A program made the translations under genes and the position numbers. Positions 38,201-53,200 of a stretch of 64,000 nucleotides of DNA are shown piece by piece. The notes under the pieces were generated by a model that made no database searches, was not told where the DNA came from, and saw only the letters and a list, made by a program, of their open reading frames with translations. The stretch is from Podocnemis expansa (Eukaryota > Chordata > Testudines > Podocnemididae). Within the stretch, counting starts at the first letter, position 1. Each line of letters opens with the position of its first letter. The stretch is taken from the NCBI GenBank assembly GCA_007922195.1, contig ML681996.1, positions 24,253,958 through 24,317,957 of the forward strand. The letters are read 5' to 3'.

Positions 38201-41200
38201 CAATGGACATCAAGAAGGCTGAGGTAGTCGATGACAATTTTGCTTTAATTTTCACTAAAAAGGTAAATCATGCCAGATATCTAACACAATTAATATTAAA
38301 CAAAGGGAAAATAACAAAAGCCAAAATAGGTTAAGAACATGTAGAAGACTATTTTCTTAAGTACTCTAGGGTGCATAGCATTAGGCTTTGCTGATTGGAA
38401 TACATCAAACTTACCTAAGGTACCAGAAAACTGATGAAGCGCAAACAGAGGACATGTCATTATATAAAGGAGAATAAAGAGAACCTGGAGAATTATAGAC
38501 CATCAATTTCAATATCTGGAAACATATTGGACGAAAATTATTAAAGTCAATTTGTAAGCACCTGGAGGATGACAGGGTAATAATAGTGTTCATCAATTTA
38601 TAAAGGACAAATCAAGCCAGGGGCATCGCTGGAGCTGGGCTTACGGGGCTCAAGCCATGAGTCCCAGCACCTGACCTCCGAGTCTGGTCCCAGGCTGGCT
38701 GTGGCAACAGCTGCAGTGACAGAGCGTGGGCCCCAGGTCTTTTTACGGGCTAGCAGCGCTCCTGAATCAAGCCAAACCAACTAAATTTCCTTCTTTGAGA
38801 CTGTTACTGGCCTAGCTGCTGGGGGTGGCATGGGGAGGGGGATATAGATGTGGTTACCTTGGTATTAGGAAGGCTTTAAACACAATCACGTGACATTCTC
38901 ATAAACAAACCAGGGAAATATTGCCCATATGAAATTACTGCAAGGTGGGTGCATAACTGTTTGAAAGACCATACTCAGAGAGCAATTATCAATGGTTTGC
39001 TATCAGATAGGGGGAGTAAATAGCAGAGCCCTATAGTGATCTGCCCGGTGTATGGTACTATTCAATATTTTTTTTAATGACTTGGATAATGAAATAGAGA
39101 GCATGCATGTAAAATCTGCAGATGACTCTGAGGTGGGAGGTGTTACAAGCACTTGAGAGGACAGGATCAGAATTTGAAACAACCTAGACAAATTAAAAAA
39201 TTAGTCTGAAGTTAAGAAAGATGAAATTCAGTAAAGACAAATGCAAAGCATTACAGTTAGGAAGTGAATAATCAAATGCATAGCTGCAAAATGAGGAATA
39301 ACTGACTGGGCAACAGTACTGATGAAAAGGATCTGGAGATTAAACTGGATCAAAATTGAATGAGTCAGCAAAGTGATGCCCTCATTGCCTAAACAGGCAA
39401 ATAACATTCTGTGGTGCATTACCAAGGATGTCACATGTAACACACGGGAGGTAATTATCCCACTCTTCTCAGTACTGGTGAGGCCCCGGCTGGACTACTG
39501 TTTCCAGTTCTATGTGCCACACTTGAAAAAAAGAGGTAGACATATTGGACAGAGTCCAGAGCAGTGCTACAACAATGATGAAAAGGCTTAGAAATAATGA
39601 CCCATGAAGAAAGATTAAGATTAAGACTGGCCATATCTAGTTTTGAGTAAAGAAGATGGGAGAGAGCAGATAATATTCAAATATGTTAAAGGCTGATGCA
39701 AAGAGGACTGTGATCAATTGTTCTCCATGTCTACTTATTGTTCTGCTTTCAGTAATTAGTTTAATTCGCAGAAAGGGAACCTTAAAGCACATCATCATTA
39801 TCACTAGATTGGCACCATTGCCATCGATGACAATGGTGCCAATTTTGCGGATCTGATAAAGATGTGCTAAGTTAAGGGAAGAGTGCTCTCCTGTCAACCT
39901 TTCTAATCTACCTCAAAGAGAAATGGAAGCTAGGTCAATGGGAGAGCATCTCCCACCAGACAGTCTTTGCGCAAAAGAATAAAATGACAAATCTGACATC
40001 AGAAATAACAACATTCAAAAACCAATAGGGGAACATTTCAATCTCCCTGCTCACTCCATGGACAATGTCAGTTGCTGTACTTAAGCAAAATGAATACAAA
40101 TCAAAGCTTCAAAGAGAAACTACAGAGTTGGAATTCACATGCAGATTTGACACCATTGCTTTAGACTTAAATAGGGGTATCAGTGGTTCTTATTACAATA
40201 GTTGAATTTTCCTTTTCTCTACTTCCCCTCTTTTTAATATGCTGTTCCACACAGTTTGAATCTAAACAACTGCTTTGATTTGCTGAAACAGTCTGACCTG
40301 ATCCTATAACTTGCACGTCCCTACATTTATTTTCCTTCAATTATGTAAGTTCTCCATCCTCAAGTGTCTGACAAAGTGGGATTTTCTCCCATGAAAGCTC
40401 ATGCAAAAAATAAATTGGTTAGTCTTTGAAACTGCAACCAGACTCCTTGTCTGCTTAGACAAGTTAGATATCAAGTCAGTAGGGCCTGATCATATGCACC
40501 CTACAATACCCAAGGAACGGAGTCTGGAGATAGCTGAGCCATCAGCTATTATTTTTAAAAAACTCATGGCAGCTGGTGAAGATCCCAGAGGACTGGAAAA
40601 GGGCAAATATAGTGCATGACTATAAAAAGGGAAATAAGGACAACCCTGGGAATTACAAATCAGTCACCTTAACCTCTGTACCAGGACAGATAATGGAACA
40701 AATAATTAAGGAACCAATTTGCAAACTCCTAGAAGAGAATAAGATGTTAAGTGATAGTGGGCATGGATTTGTCAAGAACAAATCATGGCAAACCAACCTG
40801 ATAGCCTCCTATGACAGGATAACAAGCCTTGTGGATAGAGGGGAATGGTAGATGTGGTGTATCTAGATTTTAGTAAGACTTCTGATACTGTATTGTATCA
40901 CCTTCTCATTAACATACTAAATAAATACAACCTAAATGGAGCTACTGTAAGATGAGTGCATAACTGGTTGGGTAACTGCTCCCAGAAAGTCATGCTCATA
41001 GTCATGCTGAAGGGGCATAACAAGCGGGGTATGACACAGATTGGTTCTGTTTAACATTTTCATCAGTGATTGAGATGATGGCATAGGGAATATACTTATG
41101 AAGTTTGCCGATGATACCAATCTGGGACGGGTTGCAAGTGCTTTGGAGGCTAGGATCATAATTCAAAATGATTTGGACAAACTGGTGAAGTGGTCTGAGG

Positions 41201-44200
41201 TAAATATGATGAAATTCAATGAAGACAAATGCAAAGTACTCCCCTTAAAAAAGAATAGTCAACTGCACACATACAAAATGGGCAATGACTCCTAGGAAGG
41301 AGCACTGTGGAAAGGGATCTGGGTGTCATAGTGGACCACAAGCTAAATATGAGTCAACAGTGTAATACTGCTGCAAAAAAAGCAAACAGCAGTCTGGGAT
41401 GTATTAACAGGAGTATTGCAGCAAAGACACGAAAGATAATTCTATACTCTACTCTAGTGTATTGTGTCCAGTTCTGGGCACCTCATAAAAGAAAGATTTG
41501 GAGAAATTGGAGAAAGTCCAGAGAAGAGCAACAAAAATGATTAAAAGTTTGGAATACATGACTTATGAGGGAAGACTGAAAGAACTGGGTTTGTTTAGTC
41601 TAAAAAAGAAGACATAGGGGACATGGTAACAGTTGTCAAGTACCTAAAAGGTTGTTACAAGGAGGAGGGAGAAAAATTATTCTCCTTAACCACTGATGAT
41701 AGGATGAAAAGCAATGGACTTAAATTACAGCAAAGGAGGTTTATGTTGGACATTAGAAAAAAAATTCTAACAGTCAGGGCAATTAACCACAGGAATAAGT
41801 TGCCTAAGGAAATTTATGGATCTCCATCATTGGAGCAGGTTAGAAAAAACACCTGTCAGGGATGATTTACCTTAGATGGTACTTGGACCTGCCATGAGTG
41901 CAGCGGACTGGACTCAATGACTCTCATGGTCCCTTCCAGTTCTCTGATTCTATGACCTCTCAAGATCCCTTAAAACCATATTTCTATGATTCTATATACA
42001 ATATACCTTAATAGTAAGAACATAATTTTGCTTATAAAGAATACTGGGAAGCAACAATTTTCTTCAAAACAAAGTAAAATCAAACACAAAGCATCACATT
42101 ATTAGAATTTACATGGGCAGCAGCTGCTTTTTTACCATGTCTCAAGGACCGCTGTAGAGAAGATCATGCAACAGAAGTGACATTAGCTTAGATGTAAAGA
42201 AACAAACAATGCTGAGGGGAAGGACCGAAGCAAATACCCCAGCCACAGCCAAGTGCACCACTGGAGAGGAAAGCAAAGAGTAAGCCTCTTTCATGAGGTG
42301 AAAAGATCCACTATACACCCAAGTCTCTAAAGCTGTCAGCAAACTCTGGTTATTCAAAGAGAAGAGTGAAAATTTTCTTTAAAAGAGCAATAGACACAAG
42401 GCTGACCACATTACAGCTGATAATGTGAAACTAAGGGCATCCAATGCAATAATTATCCCAAAAGACTAGCATGAACAGCATTACACTTTACATTAAATTG
42501 TATTTATTTCAAACAAGCAATCCTTAAAAGGTTCATTTTTGTTCTTTATTACACCACCTGCTGCTCTCAGCACTAGATTTAATATTGCAATATTATAAAA
42601 GGAAAATAGTAAGAAGAAGTTACTATTTATTACCTTGTTCAGCTCTGGGAGAACATGATCTTCTGACATCCTCAGCATGGCTAGTGGAAAATGGTAACAG
42701 CAAATGTTATTTTTTCCAATACACTTAAAATTTTGCTATCGTCCTCAGATGTAATATTGACTAGCACAGAGAACAAGGATTCTTGGATTTTATTTGTTAG
42801 TATGATTCAGTATTAGTATAGGTTTTGAAATGAGAGGAGAGAATGACTGACTGCTCAATTAAGACTTAATTTAGACTGGCCAAGAGCTGATACTGTTACT
42901 ATACAGGATATAGAAATATCTGCCTCCAGACCCCACATAGTACATATACACAAAAATAAAAAGGAAAAAAAAAAAATCACTTTAAGCTTGTATGAATTTC
43001 CAATATGGCAATAAACAGATAATTATAACATCAACTCCACAACTTTATTTAGTGTGGTTCTCAACCTTTTCATTCATGCAGACCATTACATTGCCATCAA
43101 AAGCTTTTGCAGACCACCATATAAGCAAGGCATTTTAAATATCTTTAAGATAGCCTATGATGTCACATGAAAGCATTACTGTTTAAATCTAGAGAATGTT
43201 ATATAACAAAGATGTCTGTGAAGCAAATTACATTCCAAATAATAATGTAACATTGAATATGATACACAAGATGTACATAGGATTATATTATCATTACATG
43301 ATCTCACTCCCCCATGCAAGACAATTTGCAGTACCCTCGCAGACCACCAGTGGTCCGCAGACCATGGATCAGGAACCACTGGTTAGTCATTCTAGTCTTT
43401 GCCAACATGTCAATATTAAAATACAATACTGGTGCTTTTTATCCTTTAATTTCTTTTCAAAAAAGCCATCAACGATCTTTTCACATTGGGTAATTCGATT
43501 TGTTAGAAACTGATTCCCCAGACCAGGGCTAGATTAATACAGGGGCTATGGGGGCCCTAATGCAGGAGCTACTGGGGCCTAAAGTGGGGCCCTGGGCTAC
43601 AGTTCTTAAAGCCTCTGCATTAATCCAGCCCCCTGCCACCCTGCTCAGCACTAGTAGGGCTTGCTGCATGCGGGCAGGGCACTGGGAGGGCCCCCACCCT
43701 GCCAGCACTGGGCAGGGGTGCAACCCTGGGGCCAGAGACCAGGCTCCATACCACTGCCCCATCCCTGGGCCAGCCAGGCCATCCCCCAGGACTGGCTGGG
43801 CTGGTGCCTGTTTGCTCCACTCTAGGCACTGGGCTGGCTGGCGCACAGTGTGTTCTCCAGTGCAACAATCCATGGCCCTAGATGGCCACATTGGTGGCTG
43901 CATCCCATGCCCGCCAGCCCCACCCCCAGGGGCAGACCATCCAGACTAGGACTAGAGCCAGGAGTACACTCGGGCACCAGGGTCCATCCTGGCAATGGGC
44001 CACCTGCAGACTGCCATGGTGGGGGCCAGGGCCCCAGGCTGCAACCCTGAGCCATGGGCGGGAGGGTACGGCCCTGGTTGGAAGGGCCTTGGTGGCAGTG
44101 GGCAGCCCAGGGCCACTTAATCTGATGTTGCCACAGATTATTATAGGCAAATATTTTGACACTAATTCTGATATGTTATGACAACTCCAAAGTGATTGAT

Positions 44201-47200
44201 TAAAATATAAAGCAAGTATGAAATACTTAGGATATAATTCAACTTACCTACATACAACCATCGGAAAAATGCTTTGAAGTTTTTCATACTACTGTCTATA
44301 ACTCTGTAGAAAATAATAAAGGAAGATGGCAAGATGTTGTGTAAATAAAGACTGCCAGTTGCAAATGTATGCAGAACTTTAACAGTATTATAGGTGGGGC
44401 TAGTAGAAATACCTATGATTAAGCTGGCCTTAAACTTCCAAATACAGGATTTCTTTCAGCTGTTCATATCTTTTCCAGACTTTAGCTGTTTGTACAATTT
44501 CCCAGATGTGAGCCTCAGGCTGGATGGTTTTCAAAAATTTCAGCGAAAATGGTTCAGCCATTTTGGAACACGGGACTTGGGGAAAATGCATTTCCATGAT
44601 TAAAAGAGTCTGATTAACTTTTCTTTGACATATAGAAGCAGAACTTCTTTTGAAGTGAATACATAAAATTTGGAAGGAGGGCAGGTAGCTGCTGAGAATT
44701 CACCCAATATTTTGCAAAATAATAAGCGGAAGGTGTGGGGGAAGAAGAGCAAGTCATCACTGCTCACAAATGCTCAACAGAAACTTGGTAGACTGTGAGA
44801 ACTAAAATTTCTGAATGCTCCATTCCTCACTGAGAATGCTCCATCCCCTTACAGCCCCTACAGATGACAAGACTGTACATGTATTATCCCTACAGAGCAG
44901 TGGAGCATCCTCCCTACAATCTGGGACTACAGGGATGAATTATGCAGTTTCTTGTAATTGCTGCTCTGGGCCAAGCACTAGAACTGACAGTAGAAACTGC
45001 ATCTCTTCTGTGCTCTCAACAATCCCCTGCTAACGCCCAAACAGTATGGAGGAGGAAGCCATCTGATTCAAAACAGAGGGACCGAAGGGACTAGATTAGC
45101 CCAAAAAGTTTAGTTAGACTAAGACCAAGGAGGAGAAAAACTGGGAATTGGAGGTGAGGAAGGACTGAGACTGGATGGGCAGGGAAGATGGGAGGCGGGA
45201 CGTAGGGAAAGGATAAGACACAGATCAGATGAGTGCTGATGGGACTGGCTGGGCAAAAAGCCTAGAACCATGAACCAGGGACAGGATAGTGAGCAGGAGA
45301 CTGAAATAAATTAAATGAGGTGCCCAGAAAGGGAGACAGGGGGCTAGTCTTCACTGATGGCAGCAAATTCACCGCCATCCGATCTATCTTCCCAATCAAC
45401 TGATCGGGTCTCTGAAGACCCACTAAGTTAATCAGGAAGCTGATCACTGAAGACCTGATCACTGGCAACTGAAGTAGCACTGATTGGGCGGTAGGGGGGC
45501 TTCCCTTCGCCTCAGCTCAATGAAGATGTTGTGTAAGTAGGCCGACAAAGAGAGATATGCAAGGTATTTTAAGTACTTGACGTATCTTCCTTTGACTGCC
45601 ACCAAAATCCCACCACTGTGTAGACCTGCCCTGGGACTCCATCAGAGGCCAGAAAGAGGGAGAAAGATTGAACAAGGATCTGGAGTGGGGTACAGGAATA
45701 TGGGACAGGTGACTAGAACTAACAGTATGGAATTAGATAAAGGGGAAGGCAATGGAAGACTGGGACTTCAAAAGCAAGCCTGGTGGAGGAGACTAGAACT
45801 GACTGAGCAAGGAAACGGTGTAGAATTAAAAGTCTGAGGTGTGGTGACTTAGTAAGCAAGGAGGAGACTGAGACAAGAAGCCAGGATGGGGAAGATAAGG
45901 ACTGAGACAGGTAGGAGGGAACTGAACAGAAGGAGTTAAATGTGGGATAGCGGACAGAGTGTCTAATCACTACATCACATTCCCCTCCAGAGCTTGGAAT
46001 GGAACTCAAGATTTCTGAGTCTCACCATTCCTGTTTCAGTCAGCAAATATCCATGAAACCCACTGACAAATGTACGTCTCATCTTCTTGTGACACTGGTC
46101 AATATACCAGTACTGTTACTTAACTGATCACCATATTTGGGGTCAGGAAGGAATCTTCCCCAGGGCAGACTGGGTAGTGCTCCGGAATTTTTTTGCCCTC
46201 CTCTGTAGTGTGGGGAATGGGTCACATCTGGTCAATTCTCTCTCTCTCAAAAAGTCTTTAAGTCATTATTTGAGGGCTTTAATAACTCAGCCATAGGTTA
46301 GAGGCTTATTGCAGGAGTGAGTGAGGTTTTTGTGTTCTGCATTGTGCAGAAGGTGAGATTTGATGATCATACTGGTCCCATCTGACCTCAGAATCTATTA
46401 TTTCAAGTGACAGAGGATGCAAAGGTTCGACATCTACTGATGACCAATGTAGACATCAAGATGCCACCACCGAATAGAATTTCGACTTTTTCAGGGCTGT
46501 TTTTCAAATCTAGGAAATTGCACACAGATAAACTAGGTGAAAGGAAAATTAGGCTACTGAATATATATATCTATGGTTACAACTATCTGGTCATGGGAAA
46601 TTATGCATTAAGAGAACTAATTTTGTTGAAATATGAACTATGGAGTGAACAATATCAAAATGTTGATATTACCCACAAATTTGGATAGATTAAAAATGTA
46701 CCATTATTAAGGTTGGAAAGTCAAGCTCTCAAAAGGTAACAAATGCCAGAACAACACTGCCTGTACAATCTTAACCTGACCCCTCGTGCATGGGTATTAT
46801 GGCATAGTTGCCAATAACAACATCACATGCTATTCTTTTTCCAAAGGACCCCAATGGCTACAAAACTGGTGCTTGCAATCAGGGGTGTTGCTGCCCCGGG
46901 GAATGACCCGGGGCACAGGCCCAGGCCCTGCCCCCTACCCGCAGACCACACCCCCGGTGGGGGACAGGGTGGAGAGCGGCAGCTACAGCCGCAGGATCGC
47001 ACGGCCTTTCAAGGAAGCGGCCGCCACTGCCGCAGGCAGCTGGGCCCCAGAACCCCGGCCTGAGACAGCGCTGGGAGCAGCAGCCACAGCCGCGGCCGAC
47101 TGGGCCCCGGATCTCTGGCCTGATCCGGCTGGAGGCTGGCAGAGGTGGGGCCCTGCCAGGACCTGGGGCACTGGTGCCAGCATTCAGGGCACAGGTGTTG

Positions 47201-50200
47201 TGTGCCAGGCACCAGCAATGCCCCTGCTTGCACTATAGACACTCTGATCCTTTTGAAAATATAGCATTAAATTTTGCAGTTCTATTTCTCTGTTCTGTAA
47301 GAACCACATTGGTGGCCTGATTCATTACTCCACTATCTCACATGGTCACTTCAATTATGTTTAAACTAAAGGTGGTGGCAGGACAGTTACTGAACAAAAT
47401 TTTTCTAACAACATAAAATAAACATTGTTCAAAAAATTTTCAGTACAGCCATGTATTTCACTTTGATTTTTTAAAAACTGACATTATGATGTAACTCTTC
47501 AAGTAAACACTTACTGAAGAAGCTCATTTGCTTTCAAGATGAAGGAGCCCACAGCAGTAATAGCATCTGCAAAGACAGCAAGCAATTTTAGTTTTCAGAA
47601 TTAATGTCAGAGTGATGAATAGTGAGTCTATAACTGTACCTTCGATTCCTGCTGAGTCTAGTCCAAGAGACTCGTATTTTTGTTTCCATAATGCCATTCC
47701 TTTCAGTTCACTCAAGTGGTACAATAATGCTTCAGAGCCACTATCATAGGAAAGCATAATTTCTCAATTAAATGTAGACGCATTGCTTAAATGGACATTT
47801 TATAACTAAATATCTTACTCTCCCATTGCACTCTCATCCATACTTCATAAAGTTCTTTGAAATCTATCATGATCCTCATTTTACATAGATCAAACATTCC
47901 ACCTAAAAAATGTTACCAACTTTTTTGAATCACAGTCCCCAGCTCTACCCCCAGTTACAGCACATCTCCTGCAAAAGAAGCAAGGAGTCCTGTGGCACTT
48001 ATAGACTAAATTTTATTTATTACATGAGCTTTCATCGGAGAAAATCCCACTTCGTCAGATACTTCAAAGCACCTGATGAAGTGGGATTTTCTCCCACAAA
48101 AGCTCATGCAATAAATAAATTTGATAGTCTTTAAGTGCTGCAGGACTCCTTGCTTCTTTTGCTGGACTAGGCTAACACTGCTGCCCCCTTTGGAACTTAG
48201 CATGTCTATACATTGTTAGACTCTTCTAACACCAGTGAGTTACATAAATCAAGTACTTATTTCCTTACAATATTCTATGGAAATAAAAGTTAATATTTAA
48301 ATGATGTTTTGTAGTTTTCTGATGTCACGGAACAACAGACTAAACTTTGCATGCTCATAGGAAGAAGTGCTGTTATGTTTTTGCTAGCCATAGTTTCTTT
48401 TAAACAAATGCTGACTAATAAATTTCTCTCTAATTCCTTAGATGTTATAAGACATACCTTTGCAAGTGACTTATGACTAACTTTTGTATACTGGAGTAGG
48501 AAGACTCTATGGATTGACCAAGCTTTTTTAAACCCTGATAGAAAAGAGACAAGCTTCACTACAGTATATTAAATAGAACATTGTTTATGAGAGACACTGA
48601 CAGACCATTTAAAGACAGTAAACATTACTATACCTTTACTGTAAGCTGATTCATTAAAAGTGCTTGAAGTTCAAGGCTAAATGACATAAATCAAAATAAG
48701 TGTTTTTCCTTTAGTCTGCATATGCATGTACAATTTTTTAACTGGAGAATTAAAAATACCAAGCAGTACCTACCTTGCTTTGCCCCACAAGAGCAACTGC
48801 ATAAACTCATCCTGTACAGAAGTAGTTGTGTTCTTTTCCTGTTAATCAAAAATTACTGGAATCAACTGAGGATTTTTATTTAATTACTAACTTACTACAT
48901 TAGAATTGCAGACCCCTCATTTAAAAAACATAGAAATGAAATACATCACTGAACCTGAAAATGCATCCTTGATCACTGGAAACTCAATGATTAATACAAG
49001 AAAAAACGTTGAGTGCTATCACATTTATTTCATTAATCATAAGAGTTTTGAACATTCATTTTTATGAATTCAAAAATCTATGCTATAAAACCAAAGATCT
49101 AATGAAAAAAACAACACCAAAAATTATATTAGTGGACAACTATCATTACTGTATGAACAAGAATCCATTAAAATGATGAGATTTATAACACTCAATTGGT
49201 ATAACATCATCATTGGACTAGTCACAGGAAAATATTATTTAATCCTCAAACAATACTTTTTCAACTTCAAAGCACATGACAAATGTTAATTCCTAGTAGA
49301 GTCCAGCTTGCCTCTGACTTTACAGAGACTATTATCCTGTGACAGTTGTTCATTACACATGAAAGAAACAGAACTGATAATAACTCAATATAAATAAGAA
49401 AGCTATTCATTTGCTGCCTTCCCCAAATTGCTTATACCACAATACCTGCACAAATTTAGTCAGACGCGAGTCCATCTGCATCAATATTTCTTCCCATGCT
49501 TCACACATACATGTCAATGACAACTTTATATACTACAACATAAATACAAAGTTAGTGTAGTGAATTTTTTAAAAAATTGATACTAAACATTTATCTGTGC
49601 TCTATGTTAATTTAAAAATTAACCTAAATCCCTAAAAAAGGATTTTAAGTGAGTGTTTTTAAAAGAAACCAGTGAGTATTTTAATAGGTTTTTAAAAAAA
49701 TCCAATGCCTGTAATAACTGTGGTATTAAAAAAAAGTCAAAACAAAATTGTACCTGCAGGAGAGTTGAAATATGAGTAAATTTCCTGGCCATGCGAGTTA
49801 CCTCAGGTAAATAAACTGAGAGCAGCCTTGTGTCCAGCTGTAATATGCAAAGCATATGAGAGTTATTATCAGACAGATGATCTTTTTAATTTCTGGAATG
49901 AGAGGTTGTATGATGTGCATTAAGGCAAAAATGGACTTCACAAAAACTTGTCCTATTTCCGTTTTAAAGTTTCCTTCTTTTAAACTCAACAGATAAAATG
50001 GCTATTTAGATCAGAGATGAAGCAGACATTTCTTTAAGATATCTATGCCAATTCTTGTTCTACGTAATCTTAGAAATCTGATACTACCAGTAGTATTTTG
50101 TGTTTTGACTGGCATAGAGGCAATGCAATAAACACAGACTAACTGAGCTCTTAAGTGCAGTACTGTTAAATTGTATCAATACAGAAAGGCCTAGCAATCT

Positions 50201-53200
50201 GAATAACTAGAATAGTGAGTAGTAAAATTGTTTTATTGTTAGTTTGGTAGAAAGGAGACAGTACATAAAGAGGGTTTAGAATACGGCTGTTGTTCAGAAA
50301 ATGCAAATACTTTAGAGCTTGATCACTGTTAACCATGTATCACAATAACCTGCATCACCATGAAGAAACAAAAAGCTAAATATGACATGAACTTTAGAAA
50401 AGGAAGAAATAAAAAACAATGTCGCTGTTATATAAATAGAAATGAGGGCAATATATTAGCAATGTTTCATATGGGTAGCAACAGTAAGTAGTTTTAATAT
50501 TTTAACAGAACATGTAAGAAACACTACTATTTGTGCACTGGCAATATCCATTTTACTCACTTGAAAATATGTAATCTCTGGTGCACTGTCTGAGGCAACC
50601 TGCACCTCTGTAATGACTGACAGTGACCTCAAATCACTAGACAAGCATAATCCACGGCAAGAACCTGCCACCTGAAAAAGTCCAATGTGAAGGTGATCAA
50701 GAATTTCTTATTTTCTTAAGAGCCCTTTAAGTACAAGTATATATACACTAACTACACTGATTTATGCACTGATGACTAAACACATGCCATTATGTCATAC
50801 AGAATCTGCATCTATTCCTATGTAAATACCAACCGAAAAGAGAAACAAAAGTCTCCTCTACTAAGTGGAAACAAAAATGTCTATTTAATGTTTTGTTTTG
50901 GATGATCACTATTAGATTAGTGCACTTTGTTTCCATTGATACTAGATTTGAAGTTTTCCAGATAGAAAAACAAAAAACAACACAAAGAACAAAATAAAAG
51001 CTGCTCAACTTTCCCTCTCTTTGGATTTTAAAAACACAGTAATGCTAAAGTGTTGAAGATGCATTACTTTACACACCCAAAGATTAACTAAAACTGTATT
51101 TAGATAGTAAACATGTATTTTAAGAGAAAGTATGTAGAAAGTTTAAATAAAAAAACCAAAAATCTCATACACACCCCTGTTACTGTAGCAATCTTGTACA
51201 TTCCATAAGCATAAATCTCGATGAATCCAGAACTGCCTCCAAGGACTAGCGCATTTAGCCTGACAACAAATAAGACACAGAAATTATTTCTCCAAATTGG
51301 AAGAGAAAAAAATCTCTTTTACTAGCTAATGACACATCTAGTCTGTAAATCATTAGCTGACTGTTTCTATTACATATGAACACCTATCCCTAGAATTTAA
51401 TATTTAAAAGTAATCTTCACATTATGGATTTTCAAATGATCACCAATACATAGGTAACTTTAAAACAAGATGAAATTTTCAAACAAATTGTTTAAACAGA
51501 GAAATTAAGAGTGCAACAAAAAAAGTTACTCCAATGCCACTAATAAAGATATATTAGATATTACGTGATGGAAGAACATTTGATTTACACACACAAACCC
51601 AAATTAGCAATCTACCTACTAAAGAACAGACAACAACATATTTATTCTTTTAAATCTCCTCTTACAGTCAGCTAATTTTATTCAAATTTAACTCTGATTA
51701 GGTCACCAGCAGTCACACAATGGCACTGGCCAGCTCAATTTCAAATGCAATGAAAACTGAAAACAAATGTAGCAAATGAGAAAAGTCTTAATGGCAACAA
51801 CAACAACAGAAGAGGGAACTGCATCCAGTGGACAAGCCTGAGAGACTAATATTAGAACCACAATAAAATGCCAGCTTGCTGTGTGACCTTGGACAACTCA
51901 CTTGATCTTTCCGTGCCTATTTTCCTCCTCCCATTTGTACTGTAAACTCCTTGGCATAGGAGATCTCTCTCACTGTTTTTATTATACCTAGACACAATGG
52001 AACGCTGATCTAGGCACTGCTATAACATAAATAGTAGCTGTAGGTTTCCATAAAGTAGGGGGGAAAAGCAAGGAGTCCTGTGGCACTTAAATAAATCTGT
52101 TAGTCTTTATCGCATGAGCTTTCATAGGAGAAAATCCCATTTTGTCAGATGCTTTGAAGATGGAAGAACTTACAGAATGGGATCAAAATAAACGAAAGGG
52201 CATTTAAGACATGAGATCAGGTCATACAGTAACAGCAAACCAGAGCAGCTGCTACTGTCTGACCTGATCCCATGTCTTTCACTCCCTTTCATTTATTTTC
52301 ATCCCATTCTGTAAGTTCCCCATCCTCAAAGCATCTGATGAAATGGGATTTTCTCCCATGAAAGCCCATTTGATAAATAAATCTGTTAGTCTTTGAGTGC
52401 CACAGGGCTCCTTGCTTTTTTTGTTGGACTAGACTAACATGGCTGCCCCTTTGGAACTTTGTAAAGTAGAAGTAACCACTCATGCTTTACATGCTCCTTT
52501 ACATTTAGATTTTATGGTATTTACAAAAATTCTTCCTACATATCAAGGTGCTCTTAAGTAAAACTAACAAGAGAAAAATGATTCCATTAAAACTGAGACC
52601 ATACTCAAAATGTAACAAAGTGTTCAGTTTGGTATGAACATTTACAGTGAATTTGACTTCCTTGTGCCCTCGGACCTCTCTTTACAAACAGATTAGAAGC
52701 TTTGGTTTAAAAAAAAAAGCAAAAGCATTTAAGAGGATGATGGAGGGAAGAAGATGACATTAAATAGCCTCCTACATCTAATTCACAAGGTTTCCAGCCT
52801 AACTAAGGCTTGTATATAGAACTTTTTCATCAGTAGATCTGAAAACACTTCACTTCAATTTTATAGATAGGGATACTGAGATATAAAGTGACTTGCCCAA
52901 AATCACCCAGAAAGTCAGTGGAGGAATCAGGACTAGGTCCCTGGTCTCCTAAAGTTCCAAGCCACACAAGCTCCCCACTTTCAAAAAAGGAAACCTTTCT
53001 AATGCACTGTAAGAGGAAACATCGACCTTAAGAATTAATTATATTATTTGTATGAAGATTTAGATTTTCAAAGCCTTCTAGCACCTTCAACTATTTCTTA
53101 CAATACCACTGGAATACCTCATTTTACCAATGGCAAAGCAACACCAAAATGTCTCATAGCAAGTCCATATTAGGTTCAGAGCTCAAGAGTTCAGCCCTCT

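Noticed and set aside
37669..41865. Reverse-transcriptase-like frames as candidate host genes
   Set aside because: CR1 motifs, many stops and a CR1 3' tail mark them as dead LINE copies.
43529..44181. Six overlapping frames of 66-133 residues
   Set aside because: A GC-rich repeat in ANAPC4 intron 16; no domain, both strands open equally.
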